Shown here: positions 52,313 to 60,323 of the stretch, piece after piece | How the letters are laid out: each line of letters starts with the position of its first letter | Position numbering within the stretch: position 1 is the first letter of the stretch | Source of the DNA: Pelagimonas sp017744045 | GTDB lineage: Bacteria; Pseudomonadota; Alphaproteobacteria; Rhodobacterales; Rhodobacteraceae | Assembly (NCBI RefSeq): GCF_017744045.1 | Contig: NZ_JAGHRD010000017.1 | Direction: 5' to 3' (one strand) | DNA length: 64,000 bases | The notes under the pieces: generated by a model | Seen by the model: only the letters and a program-made list of their open reading frames with translations | Told to the model about the DNA's origin: nothing | Database searches by the model: none | Made by a program: the position numbers and the translations under genes

Positions 52313-52942
52313 ATGAAAGATCCATTAGACGTATATATGAACACTCTCGTGCCCATGGTGGTTGAACAGACCAGCCGTGGTGAGCGCGCCTATGATATCT
52401 TCTCGCGCCTGTTGAAGGAGCGGATCATTTTCCTCAACGGTCCGGTGCATGACGGCATGTCATCGCTGATCGTGGCGCAGCTTCTGCACCTTGAGGCGGA
52501 AAACCCGTCCAAGGAAATCTCGATGTATATCAACAGCCCCGGCGGTGTCGTGACCTCGGGCCTGTCGATCTATGACACGATGCAATATATCAAGCCCAAG
52601 GTCAGCACATTGGTGATTGGTCAGGCGGCCTCGATGGGCTCTTTGTTGTTGACTGCTGGCGAGGCTGGCATGCGCTTCTCGCTGCCAAATAGCCGTGTCA
52701 TGGTCCATCAGCCCTCTGGTGGCTATCAGGGTCAGGCAACCGACATCATGATTCACGCCGAAGAGACGCTGAAACTGAAAAAGCGCCTGAACGAAATCTA
52801 TGTCCATCACACCGGCCGCACCTATGAAGAGGTCGAGTCTGGGCTTGAGCGCGACAACTTCATGTCTCCCGAAGAGGCCAAAGAGTGGGGTCTTATTGAC
52901 GAGATCGTAACCACCCGTGCCAAAGATGGGGATGACGAGTAA
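52313..52942 (+). CDS. clpP: ATP-dependent Clp protease proteolytic subunit
   Basis: 209 residues. The catalytic triad is complete: Ser107 (AASMGS), His132 (VMVHQPSGGYQGQA) and Asp181 (LERDNFMS). The oligomer forms a barrel fed by ClpX, whose gene lies downstream. The processing signal of some ClpP proteins is very short here. It ends at a terminator. Confidence 0.95.
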   Translation: MKDPLDVYMNTLVPMVVEQTSRGERAYDIFSRLLKERIIFLNGPVHDGMSSLIVAQLLHLEAENPSKEISMYINSPGGVVTSGLSIYDTMQYIKPKVSTLVIGQAASMGSLLLTAGEAGMRFSLPNSRVMVHQPSGGYQGQATDIMIHAEETLKLKKRLNEIYVHHTGRTYEEVESGLERDNFMSPEEAKEWGLIDEIVTTRAKDGDDE

Positions 52943-52950
52943 AAAACGGA

Positions 52951-52995
52951 CACCCCGGTTCACATTTCCTAAAGGAATAAAACCGGGGTGATTTT
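52951..52995 (+). terminator. Terminator after clpP
   Basis: CACCCCGGTT and AACCGGGGTG form a 10-bp stem with a 20-nt loop, followed by ATTTT, 8 nt after the clpP stop. clpX therefore probably has its own promoter in the 125 nt before it. Confidence 0.75.
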
Positions 52996-53119
52996 CCGAT
53001 TGTCGAGCCGGAACGCCTGTCCTAAGCTGGCAGGAACTTGGTGACCGGCACGATGTGGGGGTGCCTGTAACGGGTCACCGTCAAAGTGAATGAACCGGAT
53101 TTTCCGGGAAAGGTACGAC

Positions 53120-54382
53120 ATGGCAACGAATTCTGGCAGCGACAGCAAGAATACCCTCTATTGCAGCTTCTGCGGCAAAAGCCAGCATGAGGTTCGCAAG
53201 CTGATCGCAGGCCCCACGGTTTTCATCTGCGACGAATGCGTCGAACTCTGCATGGACATCATCCGTGAAGAGACCAAAGGCGCTGGGCTGAAATCGTCTG
53301 AAGGGGTGCCAACACCGCAGGAAATCTGTGATGTTCTCGATGATTATGTGATTGGTCAGGGCAAGGCCAAGCGCGTGTTGTCGGTGGCCGTGCACAACCA
53401 TTACAAGCGTCTGAACCACGCGCAGAAATCCAGCGATATTGAACTGGCGAAATCCAACATCCTGCTGATCGGCCCAACCGGTTGTGGTAAGACTTTGCTG
53501 GCTCAGACCCTGGCGCGCATTCTGGATGTGCCCTTTACCATGGCCGATGCCACCACGCTGACCGAGGCGGGCTATGTCGGTGAAGATGTGGAAAACATCA
53601 TCCTGAAATTGCTTCAGGCGTCGGAATACAATGTCGAACGCGCGCAGCGCGGTATCGTCTATATCGACGAAGTTGATAAAATTACCCGTAAATCGGAAAA
53701 TCCATCCATCACCCGCGACGTCTCGGGCGAGGGTGTTCAGCAGGCCTTGCTGAAACTGATGGAGGGCACGGTTGCCTCTGTTCCGCCGCAAGGTGGGCGC
53801 AAGCATCCGCAGCAGGAATTCCTGCAGGTGGACACCACCAATATCCTGTTCATCTGTGGCGGTGCGTTTGCCGGTCTGGACCGCATCATCGCGCAGCGCG
53901 GCAAAGGTTCGGCCATGGGCTTTGGTGCGGATGTGCGCGACGAAGATGCCCGCGGCGTTGGCGAGATTTTCCAGGATCTCGAACCAGAGGATCTGCTGAA
54001 ATTCGGGTTGATCCCGGAATTTGTTGGCCGTTTGCCGGTTGTGGCAACGCTTGAGGATCTGGATGAAGACGCGCTTGTCACCATCCTGACCAAGCCGAAA
54101 AATGCCTTGGTGAAACAGTATCAGCGCCTCTTTGAGATGGAAGAAGCCGAGCTGAAATTCACCGAAGACGCGCTGTCGGCCATTGCCAAGAAAGCCATCG
54201 AACGTAAGACCGGTGCGCGCGGGTTGCGCTCCATCCTCGAAGGCATCCTTCTCGACACCATGTTCGAACTGCCGGGCATGGATGATGTGGCCGAGGTTGT
54301 CGTCAATGACGAGGCAGTGAATTCCGAGGCCAAGCCATTGATGGTACACGCGGAAAAAGAAAAGGAAGAGGCGGCGAGCTAA
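53120..54382 (+). CDS. clpX: ATP-dependent Clp protease ATP-binding subunit ClpX
   Basis: 420 residues. The N-terminal zinc domain is CSFCGKSQHEV ... CDECVELC. Walker A is GPTGCGKTLLAQTLA, Walker B VYIDEVDKI, and the IGF loop for ClpP docking lies later (GFGADVRDED region). It unfolds substrates for ClpP. ATG 53120 gives MATNSGSDSK; a longer frame upstream lacks the domain. The stop overlaps the end of the convergent gene by 4 nt. Confidence 0.95.
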   Translation: MATNSGSDSKNTLYCSFCGKSQHEVRKLIAGPTVFICDECVELCMDIIREETKGAGLKSSEGVPTPQEICDVLDDYVIGQGKAKRVLSVAVHNHYKRLNHAQKSSDIELAKSNILLIGPTGCGKTLLAQTLARILDVPFTMADATTLTEAGYVGEDVENIILKLLQASEYNVERAQRGIVYIDEVDKITRKSENPSITRDVSGEGVQQALLKLMEGTVASVPPQGGRKHPQQEFLQVDTTNILFICGGAFAGLDRIIAQRGKGSAMGFGADVRDEDARGVGEIFQDLEPEDLLKFGLIPEFVGRLPVVATLEDLDEDALVTILTKPKNALVKQYQRLFEMEEAELKFTEDALSAIAKKAIERKTGARGLRSILEGILLDTMFELPGMDDVAEVVVNDEAVNSEAKPLMVHAEKEKEEAAS

Positions 54383-55527
54383 AGCTTCTCTTTCTCCATT
54401 GAACCCGTAGGGGCGAGCGGCACATCGCTCGCCTTTTTCTTTGCCTCCTCCAGGGCCTCCGAATCTGGGTCATACCAAACCGGACCGTCGACAAAGCCGT
54501 TCTGCGCCAACAGTTGATGCGCGGCGGCAAAATTCAGCTCGCTAAGCCACAGGCGCGCGACGCCTTCGTTTTCCGGCACCCAGCTGCGATGCAGCGTGTT
54601 GACCAGAACCGGCTCAATCCCGGCAAAGCTACGCACGTGACGCAGCAGGAAGCCAGTGGCTTGCGACACGCGCCGCGCCACAACGGCCAGTTGCTGTTCG
54701 GGCCGCGCCACAATGGCAAACAGATGGATGGCACTGCCTTCCGAGGCGATGACCTGCCGCGCCGCCTTGTAACGCGCAACTTGGGTTTTCAGATCATGAC
54801 CCTGCGGATGAAAGATCTCGTATCCCTGATCGGCCAAAAGACCGTCCAGATGATCCTCGCAGAGCAATTTCCCGCGCCCGCGCCCCAGTTTTGAGCGGCT
54901 GATATAAAGCTTTTCTGGCCCATCCGGTGCGATATCTTGCGCAAAACGGCTTTGGAAAAACGCGCGGGCATAATCTGTGCCTTCAATGATCTGCCCCAGC
55001 CCAAACCCCTGACCGGGCACATACAGCTTGTCCACGCGCAGCGGGCGATCAGCCTGATAGACCCGATGCACCCCAGCCAATTCAAAGAAATCGCGGTGAA
55101 ACGGCTCCGGGGCGAAATCAGCGCCTGGGCTTTTGGGAATGAACAGAACCCCTTCGATAGGTTCTGGCAGATTGCCAAGGGGCCAGAGCCGCCCGGAGCT
55201 TTCTACCAGGAAATGGCCGAAATGACGAAACAACACCCCGCCCCACAACCAAGTGCCGGGCAAGCGGGGCAGCTTACCCTCGGGCGCATCCGGTTTCACG
55301 GTCAAAGGCCGGGCCTTGCGCCAATGCGCCCCTTGCGCACAAAACGACCCGTTTTCGCGTAAAATCCCAGCCTCTTGCACAAATTTACGCTCACTCGGCG
55401 GGATCACCGTGGGATTACGCAGGATCTCGACCTGACGTGACCAGCCGCCATTTGGATCCGGCTTGCGAAAGGGTTTGTTGATCACGGGTGCAGACATTTT
55501 GCGCTCATTAAGGGTTGAACTCACCAT
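54379..55527 (-). CDS. Glycosyltransferase family 61-type protein (DUF563)
   Basis: 382 residues. WLWGGVLFRHFGHFLVESSGRLWPL, KLYISRSKLGRGRGK and VIASEGSAIHLFAIV are typical of GT61-like capsule or exopolysaccharide glycosyltransferases. The substrate is unknown. The start is uncertain: GTG 55539, ATG 55527 (after AGGA) and ATG 55497 are in frame. The gene faces clpX and overlaps it by 4 nt at the 3' end. Confidence 0.75.
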   Translation of the reverse strand: MVSSTLNERKMSAPVINKPFRKPDPNGGWSRQVEILRNPTVIPPSERKFVQEAGILRENGSFCAQGAHWRKARPLTVKPDAPEGKLPRLPGTWLWGGVLFRHFGHFLVESSGRLWPLGNLPEPIEGVLFIPKSPGADFAPEPFHRDFFELAGVHRVYQADRPLRVDKLYVPGQGFGLGQIIEGTDYARAFFQSRFAQDIAPDGPEKLYISRSKLGRGRGKLLCEDHLDGLLADQGYEIFHPQGHDLKTQVARYKAARQVIASEGSAIHLFAIVARPEQQLAVVARRVSQATGFLLRHVRSFAGIEPVLVNTLHRSWVPENEGVARLWLSELNFAAAHQLLAQNGFVDGPVWYDPDSEALEEAKKKASDVPLAPTGSMEKEKL

Positions 55528-55590
55528 GGCATCCTGCACCCGAATGAGGCAAGGATAAGCCCGATCTATGAAACGAACAGGGTGTTAACC

Positions 55591-55956
55591 ATGAGCATCA
55601 GACGCATTTCCTCGGGTGGTGAATTCGAAGCCAAAATCGGCTATTGCCGCGCTGTTGTGGCCGGTGGCTTTGTCCATGTGGCAGGGACTGTCGGGCAGGG
55701 CGACACGGTTGAGGAGCAGTGCAAATCGGCACTGGAGATCATCGAGAAAGCGCTGGCCGAGGCCGGTGCCAGCCTCGCCGACGCGGTGCGGGTGAATTAC
55801 TACCTGCCGGATCGCAACGAATTCGAACCTTGCTGGCCCATCCTGTCGGCGGCCTTTGGCGATAACCCGCCCGCGGCGACCATGGTGGAATGTGGTCTGA
55901 TCGACCCGAAATTCCGCATCGAGATTGAATTGACCGCTCTGGCCCCCTCGGTCTGA
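55591..55956 (+). CDS. RidA family protein (YjgF/YER057c/UK114)
   Basis: 121 residues. AGTVGQGDTVEEQCKSALEIIEKAL, VRVNYYLPDRNEFE and PPAATMVECGL are family segments. The Arg that binds the substrate carboxylate in RidA (the usual R-T/V-x near the end) is not obvious, so it may be a RidA-like subgroup member rather than an imine deaminase. ATG 55591 is preferred over one 9 nt earlier. A short GAATTTTC/GAAAATTC dyad follows the stop. Confidence 0.78.
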   Translation: MSIRRISSGGEFEAKIGYCRAVVAGGFVHVAGTVGQGDTVEEQCKSALEIIEKALAEAGASLADAVRVNYYLPDRNEFEPCWPILSAAFGDNPPAATMVECGLIDPKFRIEIELTALAPSV

Positions 55957-56064
55957 CGAATTTTCAGCGAAAATTCGAGCGGCATCGCGCCCTGCGGCAG
56001 CCGGACCACTGGACCTTTGGGCGCGATTTCGCCATATAGGCGTTTAGAGAAACAGGAGTCGTCC

Positions 56065-56448
56065 ATGAGCATTCTCAGCAAGATTCTGCGCGTTGTGACC
56101 TGGTGGAATGGCGGCACGCTGACCACCGTGCTTTACACGCGTCGCAAAGGCGTCAAAGTTGGCGAAGATGAGCAGGGCAATGTGTTCTACGAATCCCGTG
56201 ACGGCAAAAAGCGCTGGGTGATCTTCAATGGTGAGGTCGAGGCCTCGCGCATCAGCCCCGATTGGCATGGCTGGCTGCATCACACCTTTGACGAACGCCC
56301 TGGCGACAAGGGTCTGGCGCACAAGACCTGGGAAAAGCCGCATCAGGAAAACGTCACCGGCACCGCGCTGGCCTATGCGCCTGCCGGTTCTCTGCGCGCC
56401 GCCGAACCGGCGGATCGCCGCGATTATGAGGCCTGGAGCCCGGAGTAA
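56065..56448 (+). CDS. NDUFA12 family protein (complex I accessory subunit)
   Basis: 127 residues. VVTWWNGGTLTTVLYTRRKG, GNVFYESRDGKKRWVIFNGE and SPDWHGWLHHTFDE are the family signature. The protein is an accessory subunit of NADH:ubiquinone oxidoreductase shared by alphaproteobacteria and mitochondria. It is encoded away from the nuo operon. ATG 56065 follows AGGAG. Confidence 0.9.
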   Translation: MSILSKILRVVTWWNGGTLTTVLYTRRKGVKVGEDEQGNVFYESRDGKKRWVIFNGEVEASRISPDWHGWLHHTFDERPGDKGLAHKTWEKPHQENVTGTALAYAPAGSLRAAEPADRRDYEAWSPE

Positions 56449-56495
56449 GTACGGCTCTTAAACGCATAAAGCATCCCCAGAATAGGGAACCTGGC

Positions 56496-56951
56496 ATGAG
56501 CCATTCAATGAGTGAAGTTTTGGTTGGCGGCGGCGTATTGGCCGCCGCTTTGGCTTTTGGCCTCTATACGGTGCAAAGCACCGGGTTCAGCATGGGCGCA
56601 AGCTCGGGCTACGATCTGACCGCCTCTTTCCGCTCGCTTGAGGGGGTGAATGTCGGCACCGATGTGCGTTTGGCCGGGGTCAAGATCGGCACCGTGTCCG
56701 ATATTGCGCTGAACACTCAGACCTATCGCGCCGACACCACGGTGACCATCAATGGCGGCATCGAAATCCCCGATGACAGTGCGATCATCATCGCGTCCGA
56801 GGGGCTTTTGGGCGGCAATTTTGTGGAAATTTCGCCCGGCGGTTCCCCCTTCTTTTTTGCGCCAGGGGATGAGATCCTGGATACGCAAGGGTCCGTTAGC
56901 CTGTTGACCCTGCTGCTGCGCTATGTCGGCGGAGAAGGGGATAGCGAATGA
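56496..56951 (+). CDS. mlaD: MlaD-like MCE-domain protein
   Basis: 151 residues. An N-terminal membrane anchor (EVLVGGGVLAAALAFGLYTVQ) precedes an MCE domain, YDLTASFRSLEGVNVGTDVRLAGVKIGTV. It is a part of phospholipid transport between the membranes. The rest of the mla system is not adjacent, although single-MCE proteins usually partner with an ABC transporter. The gene overlaps the next by 4 nt. Confidence 0.85.
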   Translation: MSHSMSEVLVGGGVLAAALAFGLYTVQSTGFSMGASSGYDLTASFRSLEGVNVGTDVRLAGVKIGTVSDIALNTQTYRADTTVTINGGIEIPDDSAIIIASEGLLGGNFVEISPGGSPFFFAPGDEILDTQGSVSLLTLLLRYVGGEGDSE

Positions 56952-57304
56952 AACGGTTTCTTTGTGCGCTTGCGTTTCTGGCGACGCCCGCATTGGCCCA
57001 AGAGGCGGTCAATCCCGGCAATGGCGCAGTGCTGCGTGCCTTGGACAAGCTGAATGCCAAGGTTTCGGACATCACGCTGGCCAATGGCGCACGCGAGACC
57101 ATGGGCCTGATCGAGGTGTCCTTGCGCGAATGCCGCTACCCCAAAGGCAACCCGTCGGGTGATGCCTATGCCTTTCTGACAATCCGCGAGGCCGGGGTGG
57201 CCGAGCCGGTGTTTCGCGGCTGGATGGTGGCATCCTCCCCAGCTCTGAACCCGTTGGATCACCCGCGCTACGACGTCTGGGTGTTGCGCTGCACCACATC
57301 CTGA
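56948..57304 (+). CDS. DUF2155 domain protein, exported
   Basis: 118 residues with a signal peptide (MKRFLCALAFLATPALA). VLRALDKLNAKVSDITLANG, LRECRYPKGNPSGDAYAFLTI and FRGWMVASSPALNPLDHPRYDVWVLRC are the DUF2155 signature. The function is unknown. Its coding end overlaps the aat coding end by 37 nt in opposite directions. It begins in the ATGA of the MlaD gene. Confidence 0.82.
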   Translation: MKRFLCALAFLATPALAQEAVNPGNGAVLRALDKLNAKVSDITLANGARETMGLIEVSLRECRYPKGNPSGDAYAFLTIREAGVAEPVFRGWMVASSPALNPLDHPRYDVWVLRCTTS

Positions 57305-57903
57305 CCGCAAGCCGCCAAAGGCTGGGACAGGATGTCGGCCTCTGCTTGCAGGGCGATGGACAGGCGGGCGTGATAGGTGTCGCGCCCGATTTCTTGCCCG
57401 CCGAGACTGGCCAGATGCGGCGTCAGAAACTGCGTGTCAAACAGGGTGAACCCGCAGCGGTTCAGCAGATCAACCAGCCAGGCCAGCGCGATTTTTGAGG
57501 CATCGGTGCGGGTGGAAAACATCGATTCACCGCAAAAGGCACGTCCGACGCAAACCCCATAGACCCCGCCAACCAGGTCCTCACCCATCCAGACCTCCAA
57601 GGAATGGGCGTGGCCCAGTTCATGCAGCTCAGTATAAAGCCGGTGGATTTCGCCGCTGATCCAGGTTTCTTGCCGGTCTGCGCAGCCTTCCAGAACCGCG
57701 CCAAAAGCGGCGTTCAGCGTCACAGTGTAATCATCGCGGCGCAGGCGTTTTGCCAGTGAGCGCGAGATGTGGAACCCGTCCAAAGGCAAGACGCCACGCA
57801 ATCGCGGATCGACCCAGAAAAGCTCGGGATCGTTGCGATGTTCTGCCATGGGAAACACGCCGGAACGATAGGCATGCAGCAGAAGATCGGCGGTGACGGT
57901 CAT
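57268..57903 (-). CDS. aat: Leucyl/phenylalanyl-tRNA--protein transferase
   Basis: 211 residues. YRSGVFPMAEHRNDPELFWVDPRLRGVLPLDGFHISRSL and GHAHSLEVWMGEDLVGGVYGV are hallmarks. It marks proteins with N-terminal Arg or Lys for ClpS/ClpAP degradation. ATG 57903 (MTVTADLLL) is chosen over one 39 nt earlier on family length. It belongs to the accB-accC-aat arrangement, separated from accC by the element at 58016. Confidence 0.9.
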   Translation of the reverse strand: MTVTADLLLHAYRSGVFPMAEHRNDPELFWVDPRLRGVLPLDGFHISRSLAKRLRRDDYTVTLNAAFGAVLEGCADRQETWISGEIHRLYTELHELGHAHSLEVWMGEDLVGGVYGVCVGRAFCGESMFSTRTDASKIALAWLVDLLNRCGFTLFDTQFLTPHLASLGGQEIGRDTYHARLSIALQAEADILSQPLAACGQDVVQRNTQTS

Positions 57904-57984
57904 GGTGCGGCCTGTGGTTGCGCGGATTTTCCGGGAAAACAATCAGAGCCGCGCGCCAAGGGCAACCCGCTTTTGCATTGCCCT

Positions 57985-58014
57985 AAAAACAAAACGGCGA
58001 CCCGAAGGTCGCCG
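57985..58014 (-). terminator. Terminator of the accBC transcript
   Basis: On the minus strand CGGCGACC and GGTCGCCG pair around TTCG, followed by TTTTGTTTTT. This is a strong terminator between accC and aat. The MITE-like element lies between it and the accC stop. Confidence 0.85.
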
Positions 58015-58015
58015 C

Positions 58016-58287
58016 CTAGGGCCTGTGGGCAATCAGCATAGATCATCAGTTTCAGTCCAAAATTGCTCAGTTTTAGGCATTTGAGCGCAGCACTAGCGTG
58101 CTAATGCGAGCGAAAATAACGACGAAATGAGCAATTTTGGCGAAACAGCAAAGCTGCGCGGCCCATTTTGCCTCTGCCTTCGTTGATTTCCCCTACCGAT
58201 CAACCAGATCGCTGCGGGAAAATCGCCTCGTCAACGGCAAAATGGGTCTCGCGCTGATGATTTATGGTGATTGTCCACAGGCCCTAG
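58016..58287. mobile_element. MITE-like non-coding element, copy B (272 bp)
   Basis: The 34-bp terminal inverted repeats (3 mismatches) start CTAGGGCCTGTGG, with CTAG at both edges. The inside shares long blocks with copy A (6882-7152) in reverse orientation, such as GGCAAAATGGG and GATCGCTGCGG. It separates the accC stop (7 nt away) from the terminator hairpin. No transposase is encoded. It was probably moved by an IS5-type transposase acting in trans (inference). Confidence 0.78.
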
Positions 58288-58294
58288 TTTTTGG

Positions 58295-59647
58295 TTACCG
58301 GTCCAGCCCGCCAGCATCCAGCCATTTCTCCAACCAGTGAATATTATATTCTCCGGTATGGATGTCCTTTTCCTGCAATAGCGCGTGGAAAAGCGGCACG
58401 GTGGTCTCGACCCCATCAATGATCAGCTCGCCCAAGGCGCGGTTCAAACGGGCCAAGGCCTCGGTCCGGTCGCGGCCATGCACGATCAGCTTGCCGATCA
58501 AACTGTCGTAATAGGGCGGGATCTTGTAGCCATCATAAAGCGCGGAATCGACCCGCACGCCCAGGCCACCCGGCGCGTGATACTGGGTGATCTGACCGGG
58601 GCAGGGGGTAAAGTTGGGCAGACGCTCGGCGTTCAGGCGCACTTCGATGGCGTGGCCGTTGATCTCAAGGTCTTCCTGCTTGAAGGACAGCGGCAGGCCC
58701 GCCGCAACGCGGATCTGTTCGCGCACCAGATCGACACCAAAAATGCCTTCGGTCACCGGGTGTTCCACCTGCAGGCGGGTGTTCATTTCGATGAAATAGA
58801 ACTCGCCCTTTTCGTAAAGGAACTCGATGGTGCCTGCACCGGCATAGCCCATTTTGGCAACCGCATCGGCACAGGTTTTGCCGATGGCCGCGCGTTCTTC
58901 GGGTGTGATGCAGGGGCCGGGGGCCTCTTCGAACACTTTCTGGTGGCGGCGTTGCAGCGAACAATCGCGCTCGCCCAGATGCACCGCATTGCCCTGACCG
59001 TCGCCAAAGACCTGGATCTCGATATGGCGCGGGGTGGTCAGGTACTTTTCGATATAGACTTCATCATTGCCAAAGGCGGCCTTGGCCTCGGACCGTGCGG
59101 TCTGAAAGGCAATGGTCATCTCATCGGCGTTCTGCGCAACCTTCATGCCGCGCCCACCACCACCGGCGGTGGCTTTGACGATCACCGGATAGCCGAATTC
59201 CTCGCCGATTTTCAGAGCAGCCTCGACATCAGGAACGCCACCCTCGGACCCGGGAACGCAAGGAACCCCCAGCTCTTTCATGGTGTCCTTGGCGGTGATC
59301 TTGTCACCCATCATCGAAATATGCTGCGCGGTCGGACCGATGAATTTCAGGTCATGGTCTTCAACGATCTGCACAAAGCGCTGGTTTTCCGACAGAAAAC
59401 CATAGCCCGGATGGATCGCTTGCGCGCCGGTGACTTCGCAGGCGGCAATGATCGACGGGATCGACAGATAGCTGTCGGTGCCCGGAGCCGGGCCAATACA
59501 GATGCTTTCATCGGCCATGCGCACATGCATTGCATCCGCATCCGCGGTGGAATGCACCGCAACCGATTGAATGCCCATTTCGCGGCAGGCGCGCACAACA
59601 CGCAGCGCGATTTCGCCCCGGTTGGCGATCAGGATTTTGTCAAACAT
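58295..59647 (-). CDS. accC: Acetyl-CoA carboxylase, biotin carboxylase subunit
   Basis: 450 residues, the normal length. The ATP-grasp lid is ATAGGGGRGMK, and the catalytic FYFIEMNTRLQVEHPVTE and RDCSLQRRHQKVFEEAP are present. It carboxylates the biotin of AccB. The start is ATG 59647, 11 nt after accB. The stop is followed by MITE copy B. Confidence 0.96.
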   Translation of the reverse strand: MFDKILIANRGEIALRVVRACREMGIQSVAVHSTADADAMHVRMADESICIGPAPGTDSYLSIPSIIAACEVTGAQAIHPGYGFLSENQRFVQIVEDHDLKFIGPTAQHISMMGDKITAKDTMKELGVPCVPGSEGGVPDVEAALKIGEEFGYPVIVKATAGGGGRGMKVAQNADEMTIAFQTARSEAKAAFGNDEVYIEKYLTTPRHIEIQVFGDGQGNAVHLGERDCSLQRRHQKVFEEAPGPCITPEERAAIGKTCADAVAKMGYAGAGTIEFLYEKGEFYFIEMNTRLQVEHPVTEGIFGVDLVREQIRVAAGLPLSFKQEDLEINGHAIEVRLNAERLPNFTPCPGQITQYHAPGGLGVRVDSALYDGYKIPPYYDSLIGKLIVHGRDRTEALARLNRALGELIIDGVETTVPLFHALLQEKDIHTGEYNIHWLEKWLDAGGLDR

Positions 59648-59658
59648 CTCGCGGCCCC

Positions 59659-60162
59659 TTATTCAAGGATGACCAGCGGCGCGCCAAATTCCACCGGAGC
59701 ACCGTCTTCGACCAGGATGCGCTTTACAGTGCCCGCTTTCGGCGCAGGGATGTGGTTCATGGTTTTCATGGCTTCGACGATCAGCAGCGTGTCGCCTTCT
59801 TTGACCTGGGTGCCGACCGAAATGAACGACGGCGCGCCGGGCTCGGCCTGCATATAGACCGTGCCAACCATGGGCGAGGTCACAGCGCCGGGGTGGCTGG
59901 CAGGATCTTCTGGCACATCCGCGGCGGGTGCAGCAGCGGCCGGGGCGGCAGCGGGCGCAGGGGCCGCAGCAACCGGCGCGGGGGCGGCCATAGGGGCAGC
60001 AGCGGCAACGGTCACGTTTTGTTGGCGGCTGACCCGAACATTCAGACTGTCATCTTCGCCGTATTCACGCATGACCTCCAGTTCGGTCAGGTCGTTTTCC
60101 TGCAACAGTTCCGCCAATGCCTTGATAAAGGCTACATCCGAGTCGTGGTTTTTCTTACTCAT
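59659..60162 (-). CDS. accB: Acetyl-CoA carboxylase, biotin carboxyl carrier protein
   Basis: 167 residues. An N-terminal KNHDSDVAFIKALAELL segment is followed by an Ala/Pro-rich linker (about 50-85) and the biotinyl domain with Lys133 in EAMKTMNHI. ATG 60162 gives MSKKNHD; the longer upstream frame lacks sense. accC follows directly. Confidence 0.95.
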   Translation of the reverse strand: MSKKNHDSDVAFIKALAELLQENDLTELEVMREYGEDDSLNVRVSRQQNVTVAAAAPMAAPAPVAAAPAPAAAPAAAAPAADVPEDPASHPGAVTSPMVGTVYMQAEPGAPSFISVGTQVKEGDTLLIVEAMKTMNHIPAPKAGTVKRILVEDGAPVEFGAPLVILE

Positions 60163-60323
60163 GCGTTCCTCGCCATTCCCGAATAACGCCACGACTATCT
60201 GCCGCAACGTCGCTTTTTCCCGCTTATAGGGCAAGCTTTGAGCGGTGAAAAGCAAAGCTGACATGGGATTGCACTTGTTTTGCGTCAAGGTTTTAATCGC
60301 AAAGTGTTTGGGGGAGGGATGTT

